A stretch of DNA of 64,000 nt. It comes from Haberlea rhodopensis (Eukaryota; Streptophyta; Magnoliopsida; Lamiales; Gesneriaceae). The notes under the pieces were generated by a model. It had not been told where the DNA came from, made no database searches, and saw only the letters and a program-made list of their open reading frames with translations. Positions 49,413 through 59,529 of the stretch are shown here, in pieces. A program made the position numbers and the translations under genes. Each line of letters opens with the position of its first letter. The stretch's first letter is position 1. The stretch covers positions 248,001 to 312,000 of the forward strand of contig CAJQUN010000138.1 of the NCBI GenBank assembly GCA_907163345.1, written 5' to 3'.

Positions 49413-49690
49413 TTGCTCTTTGAGAAAAAAAAAAAAAAAGAAAAGTGTGTAGGATGCAAGTGCCTTTCTAATGGGGACTCCCAAGCCAATCGCCTACTTT
49501 CGTATTCATTTTTTTCAATGCATTGGGAGGAAGGCGGACTCGAACACAAGTGTATTTCCAACTCTGTTTTTTTTTTTTTTTGTGGAGGAGGGATAAATAT
49601 TTTTCTGCACACAGCGGGACTCGAACTCGAGTCAGTCTATTTCCAATTCTAATTTTAAGGAGGAAATATTTGGATATCAAACCTAAATTA
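49413..49690. repeat. Poly-A/poly-T rich block with a repeated 35-bp word
   Basis: It contains an A tract (about 49425-49438), a T tract (about 49566-49580) and two diverged copies of GGACTCGAAC followed by GT(G)TATTTCCAA. The family is not recognised. The GACTCGAAC words recall a tRNA T-arm, but no tRNA fold is visible. Confidence 0.35.
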
Positions 49691-49983
49691 GCTCCACCAG
49701 AATTGATTGATCTAGGGTCATGTCAAATATGGTACAACAAATAAGATTTTTATTGACGGTCAACCATAGATGCATATAGATAGTATAAATAATAATCCTC
49801 TCCCTAGTTTCAGCTAGTAATAACTACTCAAATGAAAAACAACAGCATGCTCAACCATCTCTTTCCTCTATCTTTTATATTGCTCCCTTTCACGTGTTCT
49901 TTTTCCTCTTGTAGAATAACATATTGGATCCTGGGCTTTTGATTTATTCTGGCCCATATCCATAACAGCTACCGACATTATTA

Positions 49984-50262
49984 CAACAACTAAACATTTA
50001 ACACCCATGAATTGGGATATGCTACATAAACATTAGAGAGAATCAAGTCTGGTCGAACATGTGTGTCAGTCTCCAAGCGCTCCAATCGGTCAGAATATCC
50101 TCTTTAATCCCTTAAGCTCCAAGTCTTTGCATATAACTTTGAGCCATGTCTTCTTCGATCGTCCTCTCGCTCTCGTGAAATGGCAGAAATCATGGACGTC
50201 ACTCGACGTACAGGTGCATTGCTTGCCTACGCCTTACGTGACCAAACCAACGTAAGCGAATT
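49984..50262 (-). mobile_element. 5'-truncated RTE LINE tail
   Basis: It matches the 3' end of the LINE at 50749-53947 (for example TTTGAGCCATGTCTTCTTCG and the CGTCCTCTCGCTCTCGTGAA block). It ends on the left in CAACAAC. Only the last 280 bp remain. It has the same orientation as the longer copy. Confidence 0.8.
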
Positions 50263-50733
50263 TCATGCAAGATTCACACTCGGATCGACGGTAAGAGCTA
50301 ATTAAGTACACATCTATCGCCTTGAGATAGAACAAATGAACTACTCCGCCTTTACCCACTATCAATGCTCCTCTCATTCCCATAATATACAAATATTTTT
50401 TTATTTGCTGCCTCAAAAAAGGGCGACACCAAAAATTCAAGGAAAGTAAATTACAGTAGCATAAATAAAACTACCTTTAGTATCATCATTGGACTCGAGA
50501 GTCGAAAACAGTAGATAGCCTCGGAAAAGTGCATTTTTGCAGATATTGAAATTTGTTGGCGAGATAATAAACTAATAGTGAATACCACAAAGTTAAAACT
50601 CAAAATAGTTTTTCTGCTAGTGAAGATGTGCATAAATAAATTTAATAAGGAGAAAAATAAGAACTAAGAGAGAGCAAGAATTATTATTAGAAATAAGAAG
50701 AAAAAAACATTTTCATCCTCTCTCAAACCAAAA
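50263..50733. other. Spacer between two LINE copies, nothing recognised
   Basis: AT-rich sequence with no supported gene or repeat boundary. Its right end carries the 15-bp target sequence of the LINE. Confidence 0.5.
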
Positions 50734-50748
50734 AAATTAAAACTATTA

Positions 50749-53700
50749 CAACAACAACTACTAAGCCTTTAATTCCAATGAATTGGGATAGACTACATGA
50801 ACAATAGAGAGAATCAAGTCGGGTCGCACACATGCGCCAGTCTTCTCCAAACGCTTCTATCGGTCAACATATCTTCTGTAATCCACCAGCATTCCAACTC
50901 TTTGCGTATAACTTTGAGCCATGTCTTCTTCGGTCGTCCTCTCGCTCTCGTGAACTGGCCGAATTCCATGTACTCCACTCGACGCACAGGTGCACTGTCG
51001 GGCCTACGTCGAACATGACCAAACCAGCGTAAGCGGCTTTCTTCCATCTTCTTTTCTATACAAGCTATACCTACTTCAGCTCGAATTTCTTTGTTCCTTA
51101 GTTTCTCTTCTGGTCTTACCGCACATCCAACGACGTATACGCATCTCTGCCACACTCATCTTTTGGATATGATTCCTCTTGGGTGCCCAGCCTTCCGTCT
51201 CATACAACAATGCGGGTCTAACGACGGTTCTATAAAACTTTCCCTTCAATTTCAGCGGTATATTACGATCGTATAAAACTCCGGTGGCGTTTCTCCATTT
51301 CAACCAGCCAGCCTGAATCATGTGGTTAACGTCATTGTCCATCTCTCCATCCTTTTTGATAACTGAACCTAAGTATCGAAACTTGCTGCTTATCGATACC
51401 TCCTGACCACCGAGTGCTACAACACCGGAATCCCGAAAGGAACGACCACTAGATCTGCACTCGATATATTCCGTTTTAGACTTACTTAATCTAAAACCAT
51501 TTGATTCCAATGTCTCTCTCCATAACTCCAATTTGGCCTTTACCCCTGCAATTGTCTCGTCGATTAACACAACATCGTCAGCAAAAAGTATGTTCCAAGG
51601 TAATTCAGTCTGTATGTCTTTTGTTATCTCATCCATCACTAGGGCGAACAGGAAAGTACTCAACGCAGACCCTTGATGCAATCCAATAGTGATCGAGAAC
51701 TCACTTGTCACCCCACTGCACGTTCTCACATTGGATGCTACTTCGTCATACATGTCTTTGATTATATTGACATACTTGATGTGAACTTTTTTCTTCATCA
51801 AAGCCCACCATAATATCTCCATTGGTACTTTATCGTAGGCCTTATCCAAGTGTATAAAGATCATATGCAAATCTTTACTCATATCACGATAGCGCTGAAC
51901 AAGTTGACAAATGGATAGCTTCAGTAGTTGACCGTCCTGGCATGAACCCAAACTGGTTCTCCGATATCTTAACATCCCTCCTTAAACGGCATTCAATTAT
52001 CCTCTCCCAAAGCTTCATTGTGCGACATATGAGTTTTATACCACAATAGTTGGTGCAACTCTGAATGTCTGTTCTTATAGATAGGGATGAGAGTACTCTT
52101 TCTCCATTCATTTGGAATTTTGTTACTCCTCCAAATATTGTTAAATAGATCTGTTAGCCACTTTATCCCCATCGGTCCTAAACATCTCCATACTTCAATA
52201 GGGATTTCATCAGGACCAACTGCTCTTCGTACTTTCATTCTGTTCAAAGCTTCTTTAACCTCAGATTCTCTAATTCTGCTAGTAAACTCAAGGTTTAAAT
52301 CATTTTGATGGATGTTAAGATCACCTAAATCTTGGCTAAAGCTACCGTTGAACAAGCTGTTAAATAATTCTTCCATCTTGTTTTGATGTCTTCATCTCTA
52401 ACCAAGACTTTATGATTCTCATATCTTATGCATTTCACTGCACATAAGTATCTTGTCTTCCTCTCCCTCGCTTGGGCAATCTTTTAGATATCTTCTTATG
52501 CCACCTTGGTATCCAATTTATCGTACACTTCTTTGTAGACTTTAGCTCTAGCATCTCGAACCGGTGTCTTCGCTTCTTTTTTAGAAAGCTTATAACTTTC
52601 GTTGTGACATTGTTGTTCTTCTTCAGCTCTCTGTAAGCATCCCTCTTGATTCGGATACCCTTCTTTACGTCTTCATTCCACCATGATGCGTACTTACCTG
52701 GTGGAGCATATCCTCTTGACTCAACAAGAACCTCTTTAGCTACCATCTTAATGCCACGAGCCATTTTATTCCAAGTGGTATCAGGATCATTTCTTGGCGT
52801 CCAATTAACTTCCTCGCCTACCTTATCTACAAAAGCTCCAAAGTTACCTTCTTTTAACCGCCACCACTTAATTCTAGGTTCTAACTTATGCTTAATTCTA
52901 GTAGCTTTATTCTTAATCATAACATCTAGAACTAAAAGTCGGTGTTGGGTAACTACACTCCCTCCTAGAATTACCTTACAGTCCAAGCATTTAACTCTAT
53001 TTTTCCTTCTAACCAAAAAAAAAAAATAATCTATTTGGGTTGCACTAGACCCACTTCTAAAAGTAACTAGATGAGAGGACCTCTTCTTGAACCAGGTATT
53101 CACTAAGACTAAGTCATATGGCATGGCAAAATCCAAAAGTGAATTACCTGCGGCGTTCCTGTCCTAGTGTCATAGCCTCCATGAACCCTATCATAACCAT
53201 CCCGATCAGAACCTACGTGCCCATTGAAATCTCCCCCGATGAAGATTTTCTCATTAAGGGATATCCTTTGCACCACATCGTCTAGATCTTTCCAAAATTT
53301 TTGTTTAATAGCCTCCTCTAGACCAATTTGGGGTGCATAGGCACTAATGATATTAAAAATATCATTGTCTAAAACTAGCTTAACAAATATTATCCTATCT
53401 CCATTCCACCTAACTTCAACTACATACTCGAGTAGTTTATTTTCTACGATTACACCTACCACATTACGATTCTTATCCTTACCTATGTACCAAAGTTTAT
53501 AGCCCAAGGAGCTATAGTTCTTGCTTTCTCACCTACCCATTTGGTCTCCTGCATACACATAATACTACTTCTACTCATAGTCTCTACTAACTATGGTTAT
53601 CTACCGGTAAGAGAACCTACATTCCAAGAGGCTAAACGAATCCTATTGTCTTGGTTTTGAGCTAACTTCTTTACACCCACATGCTCGAGGCAAGGGAACC

Positions 53701-53947
53701 CTTGCTCATTTGACACCACACCCAGGCGTCGATGTGGCGCATCGCTTCTGGGCGACGACCTAGCAGCCCTTGCCAACTTATCACTACACCTGGGATCCGG
53801 TGCAGCGCGTCGCTGTAGGGTACGCCCCAACGCAATTCATCTTATAGTTTATGTCATTGAGATGTGACTTATTTATCCGGCTGGCTGTCATAGGCCTACC
53901 ACCACACTCCTTATTTACCCTGGCTTGAGACAGACAGTGATAAAAAG
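50749..53947 (-). mobile_element. RTE-clade LINE, near full length (3.2 kb)
   Basis: Flanked by the 15-bp direct repeat AAATTAAAACTATTA at 50734-50748 and 53948-53962. The 3' end is a short TTG-type tail (CAACAACAACTACTAAGCC on the plus strand), as in plant RTE elements. The length and the presence of both endonuclease and RT regions suggest that it is not 5'-truncated. The reading frame is broken in many places. Confidence 0.9.
50814..53830 (-). pseudogene. RTE LINE endonuclease-reverse transcriptase, frameshifted
   Basis: The protein nicks target DNA and copies the LINE RNA at the nick. Visible parts in order: the start of an apurinic-type endonuclease (RLASWNVGSLTGR near 53600), its later motif IFIGGDFNGHVGSDRDGYDR, a linker (52435-53136), RT motif A (HLDKAYDKVP), motif B (GLHQGSALSTFLFALVMDE) and motif C (ILFADDVVLIDE), then the C-terminal region with WFGHVRRRP. 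At least five shifts or stops divide it (breaks near 53590, 53510-53600, 53120, 52380-52430, 51980 and 51110), so it cannot make a working enzyme. Confidence 0.88.
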
Positions 53948-53962
53948 AAATTAAAACTATTA

Positions 53963-54704
53963 AAGTCCAAAAAAAAATAAGCACGAACAGTGATGAACAG
54001 AAGTGCGAGTCAGCTTAAATAAAACTTCCCAGCTGCTTCAGTTCCTAAAGGTCTTCAGCCTCCTACATTCTTTCAAATATTTTCTATGATATGAAAGAGA
54101 GACAATAGAAGCATGCTCAACTTCCTGATATTAGCAAAAGCATTGTGTGTTCTGCTATTTGATGAGTTCCAAAGGGAAGCAAGCAATAAAAACACAATGA
54201 GAGGACACCTCAGATGTCAGAACAATTGTATTAATTGGATAAAGAACAAAACGAACTATTAATCTACCAGTTTACAGTTTCTGTTTCACGCAGATTATCT
54301 TACTCTGCAACACATCCTCAAAAGCATCATTTTTTCTTATATTCACGTAATATCAATATCAATACTTATTACAAAACCTACGCTGGACCGAACTATTGAA
54401 GTGAAAACATTAACCTACAATTCAGAGTCAGAATCCTGTCATTGCTTGATGTGAAGCGCTGCTGACATCACCCATCTTTTTCCATTCCTCCCTATCAATC
54501 CCAGTATTTCCAATTCTCTTTTATAACCAATTTTTACGAAGCTAACACATAATGTAACTACTTCACCCCTTAATAGAACAAATATAAAAGTAAACCACAT
54601 TCGGCGAAATCAACTAAAATATATTAAAAAATAAAAGTTTTCAATTTCCTATAAAGCAATTACCACCACGACTGTATCCTAACATTGGACTCACAAAGAA
54701 ACTA
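53963..54704. other. Downstream flank of the host gene
   Basis: No ORF or repeat was recognised. On the minus strand it follows the stop codon of the NFD6-like gene, so it probably holds the 3' UTR and perhaps spliced 3'-UTR exons. No polyadenylation site can be assigned with confidence. Confidence 0.4.
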
Positions 54705-55463
54705 CTAGCGATCCTGACAAGAACGGCAGAAGGTACCGTGATACAGCTCACAGCACGCCCGCGCATTGGCTGCCAAGTGCGATGTCAGCCGTGCGCCCGC
54801 CAATACATTATGCAGTGGCATCAGCGATTCAATACATCCAAGTTCCCCCAACGTCCTGCATCACATAATTTGGTGAGTTTCTATAAAGGATCCATTTTAC
54901 CATGACCTGACTTGCACATTTGGGATAATAATGCTGAATCAATGAGGAATTCACAAAAAAAAAAAAAAAATTAAGAAATCGGACTAAAATCAAGGAAGTA
55001 CACAGAGGCGTGAGAAATTGGATAAATCAAATGCATTTAACAAAAAGTGATGAAGAGAAATGAAAATCTAAGTATAATTAACTTGGTAAGTTTCTATTTT
55101 AAAAAATCCATTTTACCCTGAACTGATATATACATACGGGAAATGGATGCACGCAACTGGATAAGAAATGGATCCCAATGATAACTTTTTTTAAAAGAAA
55201 AAAACAATCAGAAGTGGACTAAAATCAAGGAGAGTAGACAAACGCGTGAGAATATTGGATAAATCGATCGCATTGAACTAAAAGTGATGGCGAGTCTTAA
55301 ATATTATCGAAATTTAGGACCTGGGATTGGAAAACGATAGGCGGCGGGATTGGAGGGACGTCGAACGGAATCGTCGAATGGATGGGAGCGCCGGCGATGA
55401 GCGGAAGGCGGAGGCCCTGGCCGAGGAGATGAAAGATCTGGAAAACGAACCACGCCAAGCCAT
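54705..55463 (-). CDS. NFD6-like small organelle-targeted protein (two exons)
   Basis: Exon 1 is 55463-55321 and exon 2 is 54855-54705, joined by a 465-bp GT-AG intron (donor CAG|GTCCTA, acceptor TGCAG|GACG). The join gives a 97-residue protein ending in TAG. The N-terminus (MAWRGSFSRSFISSARAS) is rich in Ser and Arg with no acidic residue over about 48 residues, typical of a mitochondrial or plastid transit peptide. The conserved part is in exon 2: TLGELGC, LMPLHNVLAGARLTSHLA, ARACCELYHGTFCRSCQDR. From memory this matches plant proteins annotated as NUCLEAR FUSION DEFECTIVE 6-like; the family is implicated in polar nuclear fusion, with unknown biochemistry. I chose MAWRG over an upstream in-frame Met because the upstream 39 residues are unlike the family. 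Family assignment is moderately sure; gene structure is stronger. Confidence 0.75.
54866..55300 (-). repeat. Diverged duplication inside the NFD6-like intron
   Basis: The blocks about 54868-55060 and 55081-55295 share the order TTGGT(G/A)AGTTTCTAT, ATCCATTTTACC, GGACTAAAATCAAGGA, then GCGTGAGAA and TTGGATAAATC and AAAAGTGATG. The duplication accounts for most of the intron. Confidence 0.75.
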
Positions 55464-55616
55464 ATTGATGCTTTGTTTCTGATTTGGATTTTGACAGGGT
55501 TTGGAGAAATGATAGGCTGCTACGCAGGAGATTATGCTGTGAACTTTTTGGGCTTTATTTACGTGATGCGGTGAAAGCACAAGTATAGGCCCATGTTATA
55601 ATGTTTCTCAGGCCCA
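55464..55616 (-). promoter_or_regulatory. Promoter/5' UTR of the NFD6-like gene with TGGGCC motifs
   Basis: The minus strand has TGGGCC at 55588-55593 and 55611-55616, and AGCCCA near 55550. Site II motifs (TGGGCC/T) are common in promoters of nuclear genes for mitochondrial and plastid proteins and are bound by TCP factors. No clear TATA box is seen. Confidence 0.5.
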
Positions 55617-56879
55617 AAATAACATCTAGTTTGGGACCAAAGGTTAATTTTTAGTTGTGCAGATAACAGATACAATAGCTTCACTGATTGAAGGTACGCT
55701 TGGAGCAAATAGAAGTCGTTCAACTCCTACATATGTATATTAGTGATCGTAGCACATGCGTTATATATGTAAAATAGCTATATATCATATGAGTAAAGGA
55801 TTGAATAAGAAATCTATTTTTGATGACTATATATTACCAGAATATGAAACGTCAAGATTAACATTTCCAATAAGAAACATAAAAACAAGAGAAAACTTTG
55901 GGTCAGTCCAATAGGAGGAAAACAAATTCAACTCAGCCAACGAAAAAACTTCATTCAGTTGACGTGCTTGAAACAGTTGCAAAGAATATCTTATGTGGAA
56001 ATTGTTATAAGTGTCAAGCTCTAACTGTTATTGGAAACCGATGAGTTTAGTATAATTAATGAAGAACTCTCGCTTTGATTATACCAAAAAGGGGAAATTA
56101 TAATATCTATGTTTTGATATAATCAAAGTAAAACAGTTGAAAATCCAGAGCCGGTAGAGAAGAACAAAGAAATCAATCCAGCTCGAAGAAGGATCAGTTC
56201 AGCAGTTCAACAGCAGAGTAAAACAGAGCACTTCACAGGAAGTCTTTCATAGCTTTTTGTTTTATCAGTGTGAGCCTTTCGAGCCATCAAATAATATCAT
56301 TTTATCCATAGTGACCCTTTGAACTTGTTGAAAAAAACGAATGGCATGTGCAAAAGCACATGATCGACTCTCATTCGACATCTTTCAAAATCCCATATTA
56401 ACCACATTGTTTACAACTTATACACTATTTTCATACCCTCGAGTGAGAATATCCTTATGCACTTTAAACCAAAATCTCTCATGAGTATAATTGTAAAAAA
56501 ATAGAACTGGAGAAATGAAGAAAAGGGTTGGATGCCAAGAAAAAAATCTGAAGAGGTGAAGAGATGGTGAATGAATGTAAAACAAATGAGGTGAATGATG
56601 AGGGGAATGAGATAGAGGGAGAAATCAAAAGAAAAATGTTGAGTTGTCAATAGATTGGAATTGATAATTGAGATCAGAATGCGCATTGTTTTATTTGGCT
56701 CACTTTCTTGTTGAACTTCCTATCCTTTTATCGAAGCCATGTGCCAAGATCTCATGTTATAAACTTTGAAGACATATTGACCGGACCATGTTCATCTAAT
56801 ATCTAGTGCAGAAGGTTATGAAAGTTAAGCATATGGACTCTCAAGAAAAGGCATTTAATCAGTAATAGTTTTTAGAATC
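55617..56879. other. AT-rich intergenic DNA
   Basis: No gene is supported. A stretch around 56090-56140 (AAAAAGGGGAAATTATAA, then GATATAATCAAAGTAAAACA) looks like the polypurine/LTR edge of a copia-type element, but no second boundary was found. Confidence 0.4.
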
Positions 56880-57404
56880 ACACACACACCCCTCATTTGG
56901 TTTATTCTTGTTCATTTTTTACAATCTTACTATATTCTTGGAGGATGTAATTGAACCTAAAGCTAACACGTAAAGTCCTATTGATCCATGTGAATGGTGG
57001 TCTCCTATGGTGGAAAGTAATATGAATAGATTCATGAGTTCGTAAAGTTCACTAGTTTCCATAATCTATTTGGGCATTAACATGGTTAAACGAAAATGGT
57101 AATTCACACACGCGAGAACCCTTGAGTAGAGTGGAATTCATACTTGACTTGAAAACTTAGATCGCCACTCTTTGAGGCCTTTGCAATTAAGTCATTTCAC
57201 GACTTGAGGCTGTTGTTTTATGTTCTTTTTGTTTTTATTTCTTCACTGCACAAATTGTTCGATGCTCCAACTCTACGAGTAACTGGCCACCTTCCCAAAA
57301 ATCAATCCATATGGAGACATTCCAATGGGCGTTTTAAATGCATCTTTGTACATCCATAATGCATCATTCAAGATCATAGACCAATCCTTCCCGTTAATAT
57401 TGAT
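56880..57404 (-). pseudogene. Athila/Tat-like Ty3 integrase remnant
   Basis: The best part is 57280-57404 on the minus strand, which reads KDWSMILNDALWMYKDAF then KTPIGMSPYGLIFGK. This is the late integrase region typical of Athila/Tat elements (compare the family form KTPIGMSPY.LVFGK). After that the frame has stops. Sequence to about 56880 is probably its decayed continuation. It is cut at 57404 by a copia LTR. Confidence 0.6.
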
Positions 57405-58326
57405 TGTTAGTTCCGGATTTTAAAGATGACAAAACAGACCAGACCGATCGAGCCTATGACAAAATAGATCAGACCAATAAAGTCTATCTCAAAACAGACC
57501 AGATCGATGTAAACCAGACTCACCAGATCGACGCAGATCAGGATCGATCAACAAGACTAGACCAGCTCGATACAGATCAAATCAGAACAGACAAAGTTAG
57601 TAAGCTTCGTTCTTCAACCCGAATAATTAACGGCTATTTATTGAAGCATTTAATGGTGCATTTAATGCTGAACAAGACCAATGACTGAAGATTACCTTAA
57701 ATGGTAAATAGACAAAGGAGAGTCTGTCTGACAAGCCCTGAAAGAACAGACCAGAAGGGAAAGTACCTAAAGTAGAAGACTGCAGCTTGTTCAGATATTG
57801 AACAAAGTATAGAGTTACACACAAAAGGAAATATTATCGTTGGCACAGACGATTATATATATGTAACTTCAAAAGCTCAAATAGAGCATGAGACACAAGA
57901 GATTCAAAAACGCATAAAAGATCAATCAACTTTATCGAGTATTCAGTTGAGCAGAACGCTATCATCGAAAGATTTCAACGTATTGATCTGCTCAAAATTA
58001 GAAGCATAGCTTATCATTTTATTTGATTACTTAAGGATCATTTGTGCTTAGATTAAACCACTCTTTCAATTGTATTTTGTTCTAAGACAGAAGCAAGATT
58101 CCTTGGTAACTGTCAGACAGATTGTGTCTGAACATATTCACAGATTAGGAGTTTCAGTCTGGTAGTGGGGTAAATCCAGCTGAATCGGGGTTGTATTGTA
58201 TTACTCAAAGTCTTCTAGTGAATCCTTCCTTGATTGGAAGAAGGGGAGACGTAGAAGGATTTTCCTTCAAACTTCCAGAAACATATATCGTCTACTTACA
58301 TTTCGCACTATCTTGCATTTCATAGC
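57405..58326 (+). repeat. SIRE-like Ty1/copia LTR, truncated by B2
   Basis: It starts TGTTAGTTCCGGATTTTAAA followed by GATGACAAA, as in SIRE/Maximus LTRs. Near its right end it has GTGAATCCTTCCTTGATTGG and AAGGGGAGACGTAG, typical of the R-U5 of such LTRs. It is cut at 58327 by B2. At 57430-57590 it has a dense array of CAGACCAGATCGA-like words. A TATA-like TATATATATG lies near 57855. Confidence 0.6.
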
Positions 58327-58867
58327 TGTGAGACCCCGTTATCACATCAAGATATTAAGGTGCAATTTAGAGAACTAAACATACCTGCGATTATATCAGA
58401 GTAATGTGCCGTGTTGATTAACCTGAGCTTTAGAGATTACAGTACCAAAATGTTCCAAAAGGAAAGACGTACATCCTACAAAGGTACTACATCATAGTCT
58501 TACTCTACTCAGTAGAAGCTATACAAAAACTCTAACATGCTAATCCTGTAGCACTCCTTACAGCTCAGCATATCAACCCCGGCCCTGGTTCTCGTCAACA
58601 AAAGCACCTACAAAGACAACCCCCAACACATGAGCATAACACAATTCATATTTAACATAATATGAAAGTAAGGCATAAATGCAAATCTTAAACACAAGTC
58701 CTTCCTGTATTTCCAGCATTTATATCGCCCATTGGTTGTCCCTGTACCATAATTCATAATAGAAACACATTATATGAATGTATGGATATGCAATGTCATG
58801 ACATTCCTTTTCCCTTAAATCCTTATTTCATCCTGAGCCCTTATCATTAGTACATTTTAATGCTTCT

Positions 58868-59020
58868 TGCTACTCCATGTAAGCGGAATTCTTCATCGCT
58901 TCCAATGGACTTTAGCGTTGCTACTCCATGTAAGCGGAATTCTTCATCGCTTCCAATGGACTTTAGCGTTGCTACTCCATGTAAGCGGAATTCTTCATCG
59001 CTTCCAATGGACTTTAGCGT
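58868..59020 (-). repeat. 51-bp tandem repeat, three copies, in the B2 LTR
   Basis: Three units of exactly 51 bp containing AAGCGGAATTCTTCATCGCT and GGACTTTAGCG. B1 LTRs have one unit and C LTRs two. Confidence 0.93.
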
Positions 59021-59365
59021 AAGCCATTAAAATCCTTACTAAGATAACTTTGACTCGTGAAATACACCTCTTATATTTCACAACATACATATGCAAAAAC
59101 AATGCATAAAAACATGTATCATAATCTTAATGCACCACATTGCATTCATCATGTGTCATAAAGACAAACATAAAGTACATGTTACCGTTGGGATGCCCGT
59201 ACGTCGCTTACGTACCTTTCAAAAGATAGAGGAGTCAATCGACTTTATCTCCTCGGTTGTGCTGGCACCTGGGATGGTTCTACATAGCCACACAACACAA
59301 TATTAGGCACCTCATAATAATCCGGAAGCAAAACCAAATAAAAAACCAAACAAATCCTTTAATAT

Positions 59366-59529
59366 CATCTCGCGATCGATCGCCCATGAGCCCCGATCGA
59401 TCGCGAGATGCTACTGCCTCGCATACCAGAAAAATTCAATCCGCGATCGATCGCCACTATATTGGCGATCGATCGCCAAAACTTACTGGAACGTCGCGAT
59501 CGATCCTGCCTCCTTGGCGATCGATCGCC
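59366..59529. repeat. CGATCGATCG cluster in the B2 LTR
   Basis: Five exact copies and one variant, with the conserved 17-bp inverted arms at the left end. Confidence 0.9.

Noticed and set aside
49610..49645. tRNA-like words (GGACTCGAACTCGAGTC)
   Set aside because: Resembles a T-arm, but no acceptor stem, D-arm or anticodon arm can be built around it.
55464..55580. Upstream 39-residue extension of the NFD6-like exon 1 ORF
   Set aside because: The extension is unlike a transit peptide and overlaps the probable 5' UTR, and MAWRG is the start expected for the family.
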